In this document: positions 41,515-50,081 of the stretch, in pieces | Numbering within the stretch: position 1 is the stretch's first letter | Layout: every line of letters begins with the position of its first letter | Source: Roseovarius sp. A-2 | GTDB taxonomy: Bacteria > Pseudomonadota > Alphaproteobacteria > Rhodobacterales > Rhodobacteraceae | Reading direction: 5' to 3' | DNA length: 64,000 nt | Assembly (NCBI RefSeq): GCF_002072155.1 | Contig: NZ_BDIY01000001.1 | Coordinates: 124,001 to 188,000, forward strand | The notes under the pieces: model-generated | Databases searched by the model: none | What the model was told of the DNA's origin: nothing | What the model saw: only the letters and a program-made list of their open reading frames with translations | Program-made: the position numbers and the translations under genes

Positions 41515-43455
41515 ATGACCGGACAGCAAGCCCCCGCCAAGGCCCCGGGTATCGAAATTTTCGCGATTTGGCGGGGGGTGGTGCTGCTGATCGGGCTATG
41601 CATCGCGGTGCTCATGGCGCAGGCGGTTGCGGCGGATGAGCATGAAAAGGTCATCACCTCGCATGGCTATTCGTTCTTCGGCGATCTCAAATATCCCGCC
41701 GATTACGAACATTTCGATTACGTGAACCCGGATGCGCCCAAGGGCGGTGAAATCTCGCTCTACGCCCCTGGCACCTTCGATTCGATGAACCCCTATTCGC
41801 GCAAGGGGCGCGCCGGGCGGCTGTCGTGGATGGTCTATGAGAGCCTCTTGGGCGGGTCCGAGGCCACCGGAGAGCCGCTGCCGGGGGATCGGTATAACGA
41901 AAGTTACGGGCTATTGGCCGAACGCCTTGAGTATGACGAGGGCAAGACCTGGGTGATCTTCCACATGCGGCCCGAGGCGCGGTTTGCCGATGGCACGCCG
42001 GTCACCGCGCATGACGTGGTGTTCTCCCATAACCTCTTTCTGGAGCAGGGCCTGCGCTCTTATGCCGAGGCGGTCAAGCGCCGGGTGCTGAGCGCCGAGG
42101 CGCTGGATGACACCCGCGTCAAGTTCACCTTTGCCGAGGGCATCTCGCGCCGGTCATTGATCGATCAGGTCGGCGGAACGCCGGTCTTTCCCCGAAAATG
42201 GTACGAGGAAACCGGCGCGCGGCTGGATGAGCCGCAGCTGGACGCGGCTCCGGGGTCCGGCCCCTATCAGGTCAAAAGCTCGGAAGTGAACCGCAATATC
42301 GTTTATGAGCGCAACCCCGATTACTGGGGCTGGCACCTGCCGATCAACAAGGGGCGGCACAATTTCGACCGCATCCGGATCGAGTATTTCGCCGATGACA
42401 ATGCAGCCTTCGAGGCGTTCAAGGCGGGGATTTACACCTTCCGCCCCGAGGGAAATTCCAAGACATGGGCGACGGGCTATGACTTTCCGGCGGCCAATCA
42501 GGGCCATGTGGTGAAAGAGGAGTTGCCCGACGGGCTACCGCCGACGCCCTCGGGCTTTGTCTTCAACCTCGGGCGCGAGGTGTTACAGGACAAGCGGGTG
42601 CGGCAGGCGATTGCGCTTGGCTTCAATTTCGAGTGGACCAACCAATCGCTGCAATACGGCCTCTTCAAGCAGCGCCACTCCTTCGTGCAGGACACGCCCT
42701 TGCAGGCCGAGGGCGTGCCGGAGGGGGCGGAACTGGAGCTGTTGAAATCGCTTGGGGATGTCGTGCCACCGGAGATGTTGAGTGAACCGGCAGTGATGGC
42801 CCACGAGTCCAATGGCGATCGTCTCAACGACCGGCGCAACCTGCGCCGCGCGATGAAACTGCTGGACGAGGCGGGCTGGCCCGTGGGTGACGACGGCAAG
42901 CGGCGCAACGCGGATGGCGAGTTGCTGAGCATCGAGATCCCGATTTCCGCCTCGGGCTCCGCCACCATGTCGGCGGTCGTCGAAAGTTTTGTGTCGAACC
43001 TGCAACTGATGGGCATTGACGCGCGCTTCGACAAAATCGACGCCGCGCAATACACCGCCCGCGAGCGCGACCGCGATTACGACCTGATCTTTGACAGCTA
43101 CGTGGCGTTTCTGGAGGCGGGCACCGGCCTGCATCAGCGCTATGGCAGCAAGGAAGCCGCGTTCAGCCTGTTCAACCCGGCGGGGCTGGCGAGCCCGATG
43201 GTCGATGCGATCATTGACCGCGCGCTCGAGTCGGGCAGCAAGGAAGAGCAGGACGTCGCGCTGACCGCGCTTGACCGGGCGCTCCGGCATGAGTTCTTCA
43301 TGATCCCGACCTGGTATCTCGACCGTAGCTGGGTCGCCTATTGGGACATGTACGACTATCCCGAACCGCTGCCCGCCTATGCCACCGGCGTGCTGGATTT
43401 CTGGTGGTATGACGCAGAGAAGGCGCAGGCGTTGAAAGACGCGGGCGCGCTTTGA
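41515..43455 (+). CDS. yejA: Extracellular solute-binding protein, YejA-type
   Basis: Periplasmic receptor of a peptide ABC transporter (SBP family 5), 646 aa. The N-terminus has a signal/anchor (GVVLLIGLCIAVLMAQAVAA). YejA-like features are HGYSFFGDLKYPADYEHFDYVNPDAPKGG-type opening, LLAERLEYDEGKTWV and the LQRY..SFV-type end (FDSYVAFLEAGTGLHQRYGS). YejABEF carries microcin C and oligopeptides in other bacteria. The start is the ATG of ATGACCGGA behind AGGAGGATGAC. Heads the operon yejABEF. Confidence 0.92.
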   Translation: MTGQQAPAKAPGIEIFAIWRGVVLLIGLCIAVLMAQAVAADEHEKVITSHGYSFFGDLKYPADYEHFDYVNPDAPKGGEISLYAPGTFDSMNPYSRKGRAGRLSWMVYESLLGGSEATGEPLPGDRYNESYGLLAERLEYDEGKTWVIFHMRPEARFADGTPVTAHDVVFSHNLFLEQGLRSYAEAVKRRVLSAEALDDTRVKFTFAEGISRRSLIDQVGGTPVFPRKWYEETGARLDEPQLDAAPGSGPYQVKSSEVNRNIVYERNPDYWGWHLPINKGRHNFDRIRIEYFADDNAAFEAFKAGIYTFRPEGNSKTWATGYDFPAANQGHVVKEELPDGLPPTPSGFVFNLGREVLQDKRVRQAIALGFNFEWTNQSLQYGLFKQRHSFVQDTPLQAEGVPEGAELELLKSLGDVVPPEMLSEPAVMAHESNGDRLNDRRNLRRAMKLLDEAGWPVGDDGKRRNADGELLSIEIPISASGSATMSAVVESFVSNLQLMGIDARFDKIDAAQYTARERDRDYDLIFDSYVAFLEAGTGLHQRYGSKEAAFSLFNPAGLASPMVDAIIDRALESGSKEEQDVALTALDRALRHEFFMIPTWYLDRSWVAYWDMYDYPEPLPAYATGVLDFWWYDAEKAQALKDAGAL

Positions 43456-43473
43456 TCGGGGAGAGCCACTGAG

Positions 43474-44568
43474 ATGGGGGCCTATATCCTGCGGCGGCTG
43501 TTGCTAATCGTGCCGACGCTCTTTGGCATCATGGTCATCAACTTTGCGCTGGTGCAATTCGTGCCGGGTGGCCCGGTCGAACAGATGATCGCCAACATGC
43601 AAGGCCAGGGCAATGTCTTCGAGAGTTTCTCGGGCTCGGGTTCCGATACCGGGCAGGACATGGTGGGGGCTGCGGGCGGCAACGAGCAATATGTCGGCGC
43701 GCGAGGGTTGCCGCCGGAACTGATCGCGGAATTGGAGGAACAATTCGGCCTCGACAAGCCGCCGCTGGAGCGGTTCGTCAACATGATGTGGAACTACATG
43801 CGCTTCGATTTCGGCGAGAGCTATTTCCGCAAGATCGAGGTGCTGGATCTGGTGCTGGAGAAGATGCCGGTCTCGATCACGCTTGGCCTGTGGTCGACCG
43901 TCATCGCCTATCTGGTGTCGATCCCCCTTGGCATCCGCAAGGCGGTGCAGGACGGATCGCGGTTTGATACGTGGACCAGCGGGCTCATTATCGTGGCCTA
44001 TGCGATCCCGGCGTTCCTGTTCGCGATCATGCTGCTGGTTCTGTTCGCGGGCGGCAGCTATTTTCAGATATTCCCGCTGCGTGGTCTCACCTCGGACAAT
44101 TTTGAGCAGTTGAGCCTCGGCGGCAAGATCGCCGATTACCTCTGGCATATCGCGCTGCCGGTCATCGCCTCGACGATCTCTGCCTTTGCGACGCTGACGC
44201 TGCTCACGAAGAACAGCTTTCTCGACGAGATCAAGAAACATTACGTGATGACCGCGCGGGCCAAGGGGCTGGGCGAGGGGCGTGTGCTCTATGGGCATGT
44301 GTTCCGCAACGCCATGCTGATCGTGATCGCGGGCTTTCCGGCGGTGTTCATCGGGGTGTTCTTCGGCGGCTCGGTGCTGATCGAGACGATCTTTTCGCTC
44401 GACGGTCTGGGGCGGCTCGGCTTCGAGGCGGCGGTGGGGCGCGATTACCCGGTGATGTTCGGCACTCTGTTCCTGTTCGGTCTCATTGGCCTTGTGGTCG
44501 GTATCTTGTCGGACCTGATGTATGTGCTGGTTGATCCTCGCATCGATTTCGAGAAGCGGGAGGGTTGA
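43474..44568 (+). CDS. yejB: Peptide ABC transporter permease, YejB-type
   Basis: Inner-membrane permease, 364 aa, of the DppB/OppB fold. The N-terminal helix ([24 protein letters not shown]) is followed by a ~100-residue periplasmic insert with [15 protein letters not shown] and the [12 protein letters not shown] motif. Further helices lead to the EAA loop ([26 protein letters not shown]). A 18-bp gap separates it from yejA. The following spacer before yejE contains a palindromic repeat. Confidence 0.94.
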   Translation: MGAYILRRLLLIVPTLFGIMVINFALVQFVPGGPVEQMIANMQGQGNVFESFSGSGSDTGQDMVGAAGGNEQYVGARGLPPELIAELEEQFGLDKPPLERFVNMMWNYMRFDFGESYFRKIEVLDLVLEKMPVSITLGLWSTVIAYLVSIPLGIRKAVQDGSRFDTWTSGLIIVAYAIPAFLFAIMLLVLFAGGSYFQIFPLRGLTSDNFEQLSLGGKIADYLWHIALPVIASTISAFATLTLLTKNSFLDEIKKHYVMTARAKGLGEGRVLYGHVFRNAMLIVIAGFPAVFIGVFFGGSVLIETIFSLDGLGRLGFEAAVGRDYPVMFGTLFLFGLIGLVVGILSDLMYVLVDPRIDFEKREG

Positions 44569-44586
44569 GGATGGGCCGGGCATCAT

Positions 44587-44640
44587 GGGGGCGCTGCCCC
44601 CGCCGCGCTTGCGGCGCGACTCCCCCGGAGTATTTGCGGA
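44587..44640. repeat. Cluster of three small hairpins plus dispersed motif between yejB and yejE
   Basis: Three palindromes in a row: GGGGGC-GCT-GCCCCC (44587-44601), CGCCGC-GCTT-GCGGCG (44601-44616) and ACTCC-CCC-GGAGT (44619-44631). The 3' end GAGTATTTGC resembles the motif found at 1838, 13873 and 52604. The region is inside an operon, so the hairpins may tune the ratio of the permeases. Confidence 0.55.
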
Positions 44641-44659
44641 ACGCTGAAGGAGGGGTGCT

Positions 44660-45769
44660 GTGATCCGACTATCCCCTCTGAACCAGCGCCGCTGGCGCAA
44701 TTTCCGGCGCAACGGGCGGGCGTTCTGGTCGCTGATCCTCTTTTCGGTGATCTTCACCATCACGCTCTTTGCCGAGTTCGTGGCCAATGACAAACCGATC
44801 CTTGTGCAGTATCGCGGCGAGTTCTACGCGCCGATCTTGCGGTTCTATCCCGAGACCGCCTTTGGCGGGGATTTCCAGACCGAGGCGATCTATCGCGACC
44901 CCGAGGTGCAATGCCTGATCGCGAGCGGAGGGATGGATATCTGTTTCGACGACCCTGAGGGCGTGATCGCGGATGCCGGGGATGGGGTGGTTGACGGCGA
45001 AGAGATCATGAAAGGCTGGGCGATCTGGCCGCTGATCCCCTATAGCTATGACACCACCGTGGACCGGCCCGGTGCCGCCCCACTGCCACCCAATGAGCAG
45101 AACTGGCTTGGCACCGATGACACCAAGCGCGATGTGCTGGCACGGGTGATCTACGGGTTCCGGCTGTCGGTGATGTTCACGCTGATCGTGACGCTGGCCT
45201 CGAGCGTCATCGGGATTTTCGCCGGCGCGGTGCAGGGCTATTTCGGCGGGCGGACGGATCTGATCTTTCAGCGGATCATCGAGATCTGGGCCTCGACCCC
45301 GCAGCTTTACGTGATCATCATCCTCTTCGCGATCCTGCCGCGCAGTTTCTGGCTTTTGGTGGTGATCACGGTGCTGTTCGGCTGGATGGCGCTGGTGGGC
45401 GTGGTGCGGGCCGAGTTCCTGCGCGCGCGCAATCTGGAATATGTGCGCGCGGCCAAGGCTTTGGGGGTCGGCAATGTCACCATCATGTTCCGCCACATGC
45501 TGCCAAATGCGATGGTGGCGACGCTGACGATGCTGCCGTTTGTGATCACCGGCACGATCTCGCTGTTGGCGGGCCTGGATTTTCTGGGCTTTGGCCTGCC
45601 GTCGTCCTCGCCCTCGCTGGGGGAATTGACGTTGCAGGCCAAGCAGAACCTGCAGGCACCGTGGCTGGCCTTTACCGCGTTTTTCGCCTTTGCCATCATG
45701 CTGTCGCTCTTGGTGTTCATCTTCGAGGGCGTGCGCGACGCGTTCGATCCCAGAAAGACGTTTGAATGA
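44660..45769 (+). CDS. yejE: Peptide ABC transporter permease, YejE-type
   Basis: Second permease, 369 aa, of the DppC type. It begins with the Arg-rich cytoplasmic motif LNQRRWRNFRRNGRAFWSL and a first helix, has the domain start GTDDTKRDVLARVIYG, and the EAA loop FLRARNLEYVRAAKALGVGN. A periplasmic insert of about 110 residues precedes the core, typical of YejE. Ribosome site GAAGGAGGGGTGCT. Overlaps yejF by 4 bp (ATGA). Confidence 0.94.
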   Translation: MIRLSPLNQRRWRNFRRNGRAFWSLILFSVIFTITLFAEFVANDKPILVQYRGEFYAPILRFYPETAFGGDFQTEAIYRDPEVQCLIASGGMDICFDDPEGVIADAGDGVVDGEEIMKGWAIWPLIPYSYDTTVDRPGAAPLPPNEQNWLGTDDTKRDVLARVIYGFRLSVMFTLIVTLASSVIGIFAGAVQGYFGGRTDLIFQRIIEIWASTPQLYVIIILFAILPRSFWLLVVITVLFGWMALVGVVRAEFLRARNLEYVRAAKALGVGNVTIMFRHMLPNAMVATLTMLPFVITGTISLLAGLDFLGFGLPSSSPSLGELTLQAKQNLQAPWLAFTAFFAFAIMLSLLVFIFEGVRDAFDPRKTFE

Positions 45770-47391
45770 GTGTGCTGACGGTCAGCGATCTGCGGGTGAG
45801 TTTCCGGCAGGACGGGCAGTTGATTCCTGCGGTCAAGGGTGTGTCGTTCAGCGTCGACCGGGGCGAGACGGTGGCACTGGTGGGCGAGAGCGGCTCGGGC
45901 AAGTCGGTCACGGCGCTCTCGACCGTGTCGCTATTGGGCAGCTCGGCGGAGGTGACGGGCAGCGTCACCTATGCGGGGCAGGAAATGATCGGCGCGGATG
46001 ACAAGCGGCTGCGGCAGGTGCGTGGCAACGATATCAGCTTTATCTTTCAAGAGCCGATGACGTCGCTGAACCCGCTGCACACGTTGGAAAAGCAGTTGCG
46101 CGAGAGCCTTGAACTGCATCAGGCGCTGACCGGTGATGCGGCGCGCGCGCGGATCGTGGAACTGCTGGAGCGGGTGGGCATTCGGGACGCGGCAAGCCGG
46201 CTGGGGGCCTATCCGCATCAGTTGTCGGGCGGGCAGCGGCAGCGCGTGATGATCGCCATGGCGCTCGCGAACAAGCCCGACATCCTTATCGCGGATGAGC
46301 CGACAACCGCGCTCGACGTGACCATTCAGGCGCAGATTCTGGAGCTGCTGGCCAATCTCAAGCGCGACGAGGGGATGGGGCTGTTGTTCATCACCCATGA
46401 TCTGGGCATCGTGCGGCGCATCGCAGACAAGGTCTGCGTGATGAAGGATGGCGAGATCGTCGAGGCAGGCACGGTGGACGAGGTCTTTGCCGCGCCCAAG
46501 CACGACTATACGCGCAAACTGCTGGGGGCGCAGGCGGTGGGTGTGCCCGCGCCGGTGCCCGAAGACGCGCAGGTGGTGGCCGAGACCGAAGGCCTGCGCG
46601 TGTGGTTTCCCATACAGAAAGGCTTTCTCAAGCGCACTGTCGGCCATGTGAAGGCCGTCAATGCCGCCACGTTGAAGGTGCGGGCGGGCGAGACGCTGGG
46701 CATTGTGGGCGAGAGCGGCTCGGGCAAGACGACGCTGGCGCTTGCCATCATGCGGCTGATTGCGTCGCAGGGGCAGATCAGCTTTGTCGGTGAGGATGTG
46801 CATGGCTGGTCGACGCGAGACTTGCGCAAGCGCCGGGCGCAGATGCAGATCGTCTTTCAGGACCCGTTCGGCAGCCTGTCCCCGCGCATGACCGCCGCGC
46901 AGATCATCGCCGAGGGGCTGGGCGTGCATGGCAATCCGGGCGGGCGGCCCGAGCGCGATCTGGTCGCCGAGGTGATGGAGGAGGTGGGCCTGCACCCCGC
47001 CACGATGGACCGCTACCCGCACGAATTTTCCGGCGGGCAGAGACAGCGCATCGCCATCGCCCGCGCCATGATCCTGCGGCCCAGGCTGGTCGTGCTGGAC
47101 GAGCCGACAAGTGCGCTCGACATGACGGTGCAGGTGCAAATCGTGGATCTGTTGCGCGATTTGCAGGTGAAATACGGGCTGGCCTATCTCTTTATCTCTC
47201 ACGACCTGCACGTGGTGCGCGCCATGAGCCACCGGGTGATGGTAATGAAGGATGGCGATGTCGTGGAGGAGGGCGAGGCCGAGACGCTGTTTACCGCGCC
47301 GCAGACCGAGTATGCGCGCACCCTGCTGGCGGCAGCGCTGGAGGGGCGGGCCGAGGCGACTGACGCTGGACAAGCGACGCAGAAGAGGTGA
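45766..47391 (+). CDS. yejF: Peptide ABC transporter ATPase, YejF-type, two nucleotide-binding domains
   Basis: A 541-residue protein with two ABC ATPase domains in one chain. Domain 1: Walker A GESGSGKS, signature [15 protein letters not shown], Walker [13 protein letters not shown]. Domain 2: [43 protein letters not shown]-loop and H-loop residues are present in both (FITHDLG; FISHDLH). It powers the YejABE permease and closes the operon. No terminator is obvious in the next 100 bp. Confidence 0.96.
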   Translation: MSVLTVSDLRVSFRQDGQLIPAVKGVSFSVDRGETVALVGESGSGKSVTALSTVSLLGSSAEVTGSVTYAGQEMIGADDKRLRQVRGNDISFIFQEPMTSLNPLHTLEKQLRESLELHQALTGDAARARIVELLERVGIRDAASRLGAYPHQLSGGQRQRVMIAMALANKPDILIADEPTTALDVTIQAQILELLANLKRDEGMGLLFITHDLGIVRRIADKVCVMKDGEIVEAGTVDEVFAAPKHDYTRKLLGAQAVGVPAPVPEDAQVVAETEGLRVWFPIQKGFLKRTVGHVKAVNAATLKVRAGETLGIVGESGSGKTTLALAIMRLIASQGQISFVGEDVHGWSTRDLRKRRAQMQIVFQDPFGSLSPRMTAAQIIAEGLGVHGNPGGRPERDLVAEVMEEVGLHPATMDRYPHEFSGGQRQRIAIARAMILRPRLVVLDEPTSALDMTVQVQIVDLLRDLQVKYGLAYLFISHDLHVVRAMSHRVMVMKDGDVVEEGEAETLFTAPQTEYARTLLAAALEGRAEATDAGQATQKR

Positions 47392-47500
47392 TCGCACGCA
47401 CGGGACGCGCTCACATCCGCTCACGTTCCGCACACCTGGTCTGGCAAGCCGCGCGTCTCTCCCTATCTCGGTTGGGCAACAGCACCAGCAGGAGGTCACC

Positions 47501-47596
47501 ATGTCCCGCCAGACGCCGATCACAGGCCGCGCCCGTCCCCCCTTGCTCCGTCGTCGCCCTGTGCCCTGGCGCTTCGACGACTGGGCCGCGATCTAA
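47501..47596 (+). CDS. Small ORF, 31 aa, Arg/Pro-rich, unknown function
   Basis: Starts ATGTCCCGC directly after an excellent ribosome site (AGCAGGAGGTCACC) and codes for a short basic protein with a run of arginines (LLRRRPVPWRFDDWAAI at the end). No membrane helix or domain. It lies in the 269-bp gap between yejF and the L,D-transpeptidase gene. The ribosome site is better than that of most neighbours, which is the main reason to list it. It could be a real small protein, an upstream peptide that regulates translation, or a chance frame. Confidence 0.45.
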   Translation: MSRQTPITGRARPPLLRRRPVPWRFDDWAAI

Positions 47597-47660
47597 TTTG
47601 GATTGTGCCCTCTTGCGCCATCCGGGTATAATCACGACATGCCTGTAAAGGAGTTTACTC

Positions 47661-48224
47661 ATGATTGATCGTCGCCATTTCCTCGCTACCGGCTTTGCGG
47701 CCGCGACCCCGGCGATTTTGCCGGGGGTTGCAAAGGCGCTTGAACTCGACCCAAAGTTCGTGCCGCAAGAGGTGAGTTTCGACCCGGTCTATCAGACCGG
47801 ACAGTTGATCGTGTTGCCACGGGCGCATTTCCTCTATTTCGTCACCGAACCGGGCCGTGCGCGCCGTTACGGCGTGGGTGTGGGCCGTGCGGGGCTCGAA
47901 TTCACCGGCACCGCCACCATCGACGTCAAGAAGGAATGGCCGACATGGCGGCCCACCAATGAGATGATCGAACGCGAGCCGCAGACCTATGGCCGCTTCA
48001 AGGGCAACGATTACGTGCAACCCGGCGGCCCCGGGAATCCGCTCGGCTCGCGGGCGCTCTATCTGTTCCAGAACGGTGTAGACACCTATTACCGGATCCA
48101 CGGTACCACCCAGCCATCCTCGATCGGGCGCTCGGTCTCGAATGGCTGTATAAGGATGATCAACGCACATGTGCAGGACCTCTATCAGCGCGTCCCGATC
48201 GGCACGGTGGTGACTGTCCTCTGA
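47661..48224 (+). CDS. L,D-transpeptidase (YkuD domain), Tat-type signal
   Basis: A 187-residue exported protein. The N-terminus has a twin-Arg signal (DRRHFLATGFAAATPAILPG) with cleavage probably near VAKA. The YkuD domain spans about 45-187. Its active-site motif is IHGTTQPSSIGRSVSNGCIRM, with His147 and the catalytic Cys163. These enzymes make 3,3 cross-links in peptidoglycan or attach proteins to it; they act in the periplasm. The start ATGATTGAT has the ribosome site AAAGGAGTTTACTC. It stands alone, before the cold-shock gene. Confidence 0.93.
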   Translation: MIDRRHFLATGFAAATPAILPGVAKALELDPKFVPQEVSFDPVYQTGQLIVLPRAHFLYFVTEPGRARRYGVGVGRAGLEFTGTATIDVKKEWPTWRPTNEMIEREPQTYGRFKGNDYVQPGGPGNPLGSRALYLFQNGVDTYYRIHGTTQPSSIGRSVSNGCIRMINAHVQDLYQRVPIGTVVTVL

Positions 48225-48472
48225 GACACACGGCTCTGGGACGTGGGCGGTTTGCTGTCCCCGACCTTGCCAAAACGTGCCGCGTTTTTCACAAGTTGCG
48301 AAACTGCGGATTCGATGAGTCTTGATTTTGGAAGTTTCCAGCCCCATAATTCTGGGTGCGACGTTACCACTATCGACCACCTGCTCCTTTACGGCTCAGT
48401 CACTCGATCTTGCACGACAGAGCCGGGCTGCCGCACTCCCGCGGGCAGCAAAAACCGAAGGAGAACAGAGCG
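48225..48472 (+). promoter_or_regulatory. Leader region of the cold-shock gene
   Basis: A 248-bp stretch between the transpeptidase stop and the cold-shock ATG, with no convincing gene. Its length fits a structured cold-shock 5' leader. An AAGGAGAACAGAGCG ribosome site ends it. I cannot define a fold or promoter with confidence. Confidence 0.3.
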
Positions 48473-48679
48473 ATGGCTTCTGGCACCGTGAAATGGTTCA
48501 ATTCCACCAAGGGCTACGGCTTCATTGCGCCCGATGGCGGCGGCAAGGACGTTTTCGTCCACATTTCCGCTGTTGAGCGCGCCGGTCTGACCGGTCTGGC
48601 CGACGACCAGAAAGTGAATTTCGACATCGAAGCCGGCCGTGACGGCCGCGAATCGGCGGCGAACATCACCCTCGCCTAA
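48473..48679 (+). CDS. Cold-shock protein (CspA family)
   Basis: A 68-residue single cold-shock domain (OB fold) that binds single-stranded nucleic acid. RNP1 is KGYGFIAP and RNP2 is VFVHISAV, and the start TVKWFNSTKGYGF is canonical. The ribosome site is AAGGAGAACAGAG. It is followed by a strong terminator shared with the converging esterase gene. Confidence 0.97.
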   Translation: MASGTVKWFNSTKGYGFIAPDGGGKDVFVHISAVERAGLTGLADDQKVNFDIEAGRDGRESAANITLA

Positions 48680-48703
48680 TGCGTAGATGGCGATAAAGGA
48701 ATT

Positions 48704-48725
48704 GGGCCCCGCGAGGGCCCTTTTT
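48704..48725 (+). terminator. Rho-independent terminator of the cold-shock gene
   Basis: GGGCCC (48704-48709), loop CGCGA, GGGCCC (48715-48720), then TTTTT. It touches the stop codon of the converging esterase gene. Confidence 0.85.
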
Positions 48726-49405
48726 CACTGCGCAGAGGCTATCAGCTCGGCCAAATGCGGCCCCAACGTCTCGACGATCCGCCGCACCCCTTCGGCATTG
48801 GGATGAATGCCGTCGGGCTGAAAATAGCGCTGCAAGGACGCCGGGTCATCCTCACCCAGCCCGGCAAAGAAATCCGGTGCCAGCATCGCGCCGTAAGTTT
48901 CTGACAATTCAGGGTAAATCGAGTCGAACGCGGCCTTGTAGGCGGTCCCGTAATTGCCGGGTGCGGCCATCGGCACCAACAAGACCTCGACCTCCCGGGC
49001 TTCGGCCACCTCTAAAATTGTCTCGATGTTTCCTCGACTTACCGCAGGGTCGATGCCACGCAAGAGATCATTGCCGCCAAGCGTCACGATCATCGCCTCC
49101 ACGTCGGGTGTCAGGCTCCAGTCCACCCGTGCGGCCCCGCCCGCTGTGGTGTCCCCGGATACGCCACCGTTGATCAGGTCGGCCTCAACCCCCTGATCTT
49201 GCAGCCAATTCCGCATCTGAGGGACAAAACCGTCTTCCTCGGGCAGACCGTAGCCCTGGGTCAGACTGTCGCCCAATGCCAAAACCGTGACTGGCTCACT
49301 GGCCCAAGCCGGGCTGACAAACACCGTTATCACGGCTAAGACCTTGCCCATCCCCCGCAGGGTCCCATATGTCGAAAAACTCTTTTCAATCAGGCGCAAA
49401 CGCAT
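48725..49405 (-). CDS. tesA: Multifunctional acyl-CoA thioesterase / arylesterase, TesA-type GDSL hydrolase
   Basis: Exported SGNH hydrolase, 226 aa from the chosen start. The nucleophile is in ALGDSLTQGYG (block I), then NGGVSGDTTAGG, GGNDLLRG and the catalytic Asp/His in PDGIHPNAEG. A signal peptide ending SPAWA/SEPV precedes the domain. The start [10 protein letters not shown] is preferred because the minus strand has AGAGGAGAGTTC just before it; a start at 49351 (MGKVLAV) is possible. It is divergent from ybbA, as in enterobacteria, and the two start codons overlap (CATG at 49403-49406). Confidence 0.9.
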   Translation of the reverse strand: MRLRLIEKSFSTYGTLRGMGKVLAVITVFVSPAWASEPVTVLALGDSLTQGYGLPEEDGFVPQMRNWLQDQGVEADLINGGVSGDTTAGGAARVDWSLTPDVEAMIVTLGGNDLLRGIDPAVSRGNIETILEVAEAREVEVLLVPMAAPGNYGTAYKAAFDSIYPELSETYGAMLAPDFFAGLGEDDPASLQRYFQPDGIHPNAEGVRRIVETLGPHLAELIASAQ

Positions 49406-50081
49406 GAACTCTCCTCTAATGTCTCTCTCCGATGCCTCGCTCGCGCTGGAGGGGAATACTGGTCTCGTCCGGATACTCCACGGGATCACGCTGGATGTCC
49501 ACCGGGGCGAGAGCGTCGGGCTGGTCGGCCCGTCGGGCTCCGGCAAATCTTCTCTGCTGATGTTGATGGGCGGGCTGGAGCGCGCCACCGGCGGCGCCGT
49601 CCGTGCGCTAGATCACGATCTCTGCGCGCTGACCGAAGATCAGCTGGCCCGCCTGCGCCGCGACAATTTCGGCATCGTCTTTCAATCCTTTCACCTCATC
49701 CCCACGATGACCGCGCTGGAAAATGTCGCAACGCCGCTTGAACTTGCGGGCGCGCCCGATGCCGATGCCCGCGCGCTTGAGGAACTTGCCGCCGTCGGGC
49801 TCGCGGACCGCGCCGGGCACTACCCCTCGCAGCTTTCGGGCGGTGAACAGCAGCGCGTGGCGCTTGCCCGCGCCGCCGCACCGCGCCCGGCGATTATCCT
49901 GGCAGATGAACCCACCGGAAACCTCGACAGTAACACCGGCGAGACGATCATCGAGTTGCTGTTCGGGTTGCGCGACCGTCACGGCGCGACGCTGGTTCTG
50001 GTGACCCATGATTCTGACCTTGCCAGCCGCTGCGACCGCGTGATCAGCCTGCGCGACGGGCGCATCGAGGGCACCGCATGA
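49404..50081 (+). CDS. ybbA: ABC transporter ATP-binding protein, YbbA-type
   Basis: A 225-residue ATPase of the LolD/MacB class. Walker A is [16 protein letters not shown], the signature [14 protein letters not shown], Walker [13 protein letters not shown] and H-loop VLVTHDSD. It probably energises the large permease that follows, with a 4-bp overlap (ATGA). The function of the YbbA/YbbP system is not settled; lipoprotein or lipid handling is suspected. Its first ATG overlaps the tesA start on the other strand; an internal ATG five codons later (49419) is possible. Confidence 0.92.
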   Translation: MNSPLMSLSDASLALEGNTGLVRILHGITLDVHRGESVGLVGPSGSGKSSLLMLMGGLERATGGAVRALDHDLCALTEDQLARLRRDNFGIVFQSFHLIPTMTALENVATPLELAGAPDADARALEELAAVGLADRAGHYPSQLSGGEQQRVALARAAAPRPAIILADEPTGNLDSNTGETIIELLFGLRDRHGATLVLVTHDSDLASRCDRVISLRDGRIEGTA

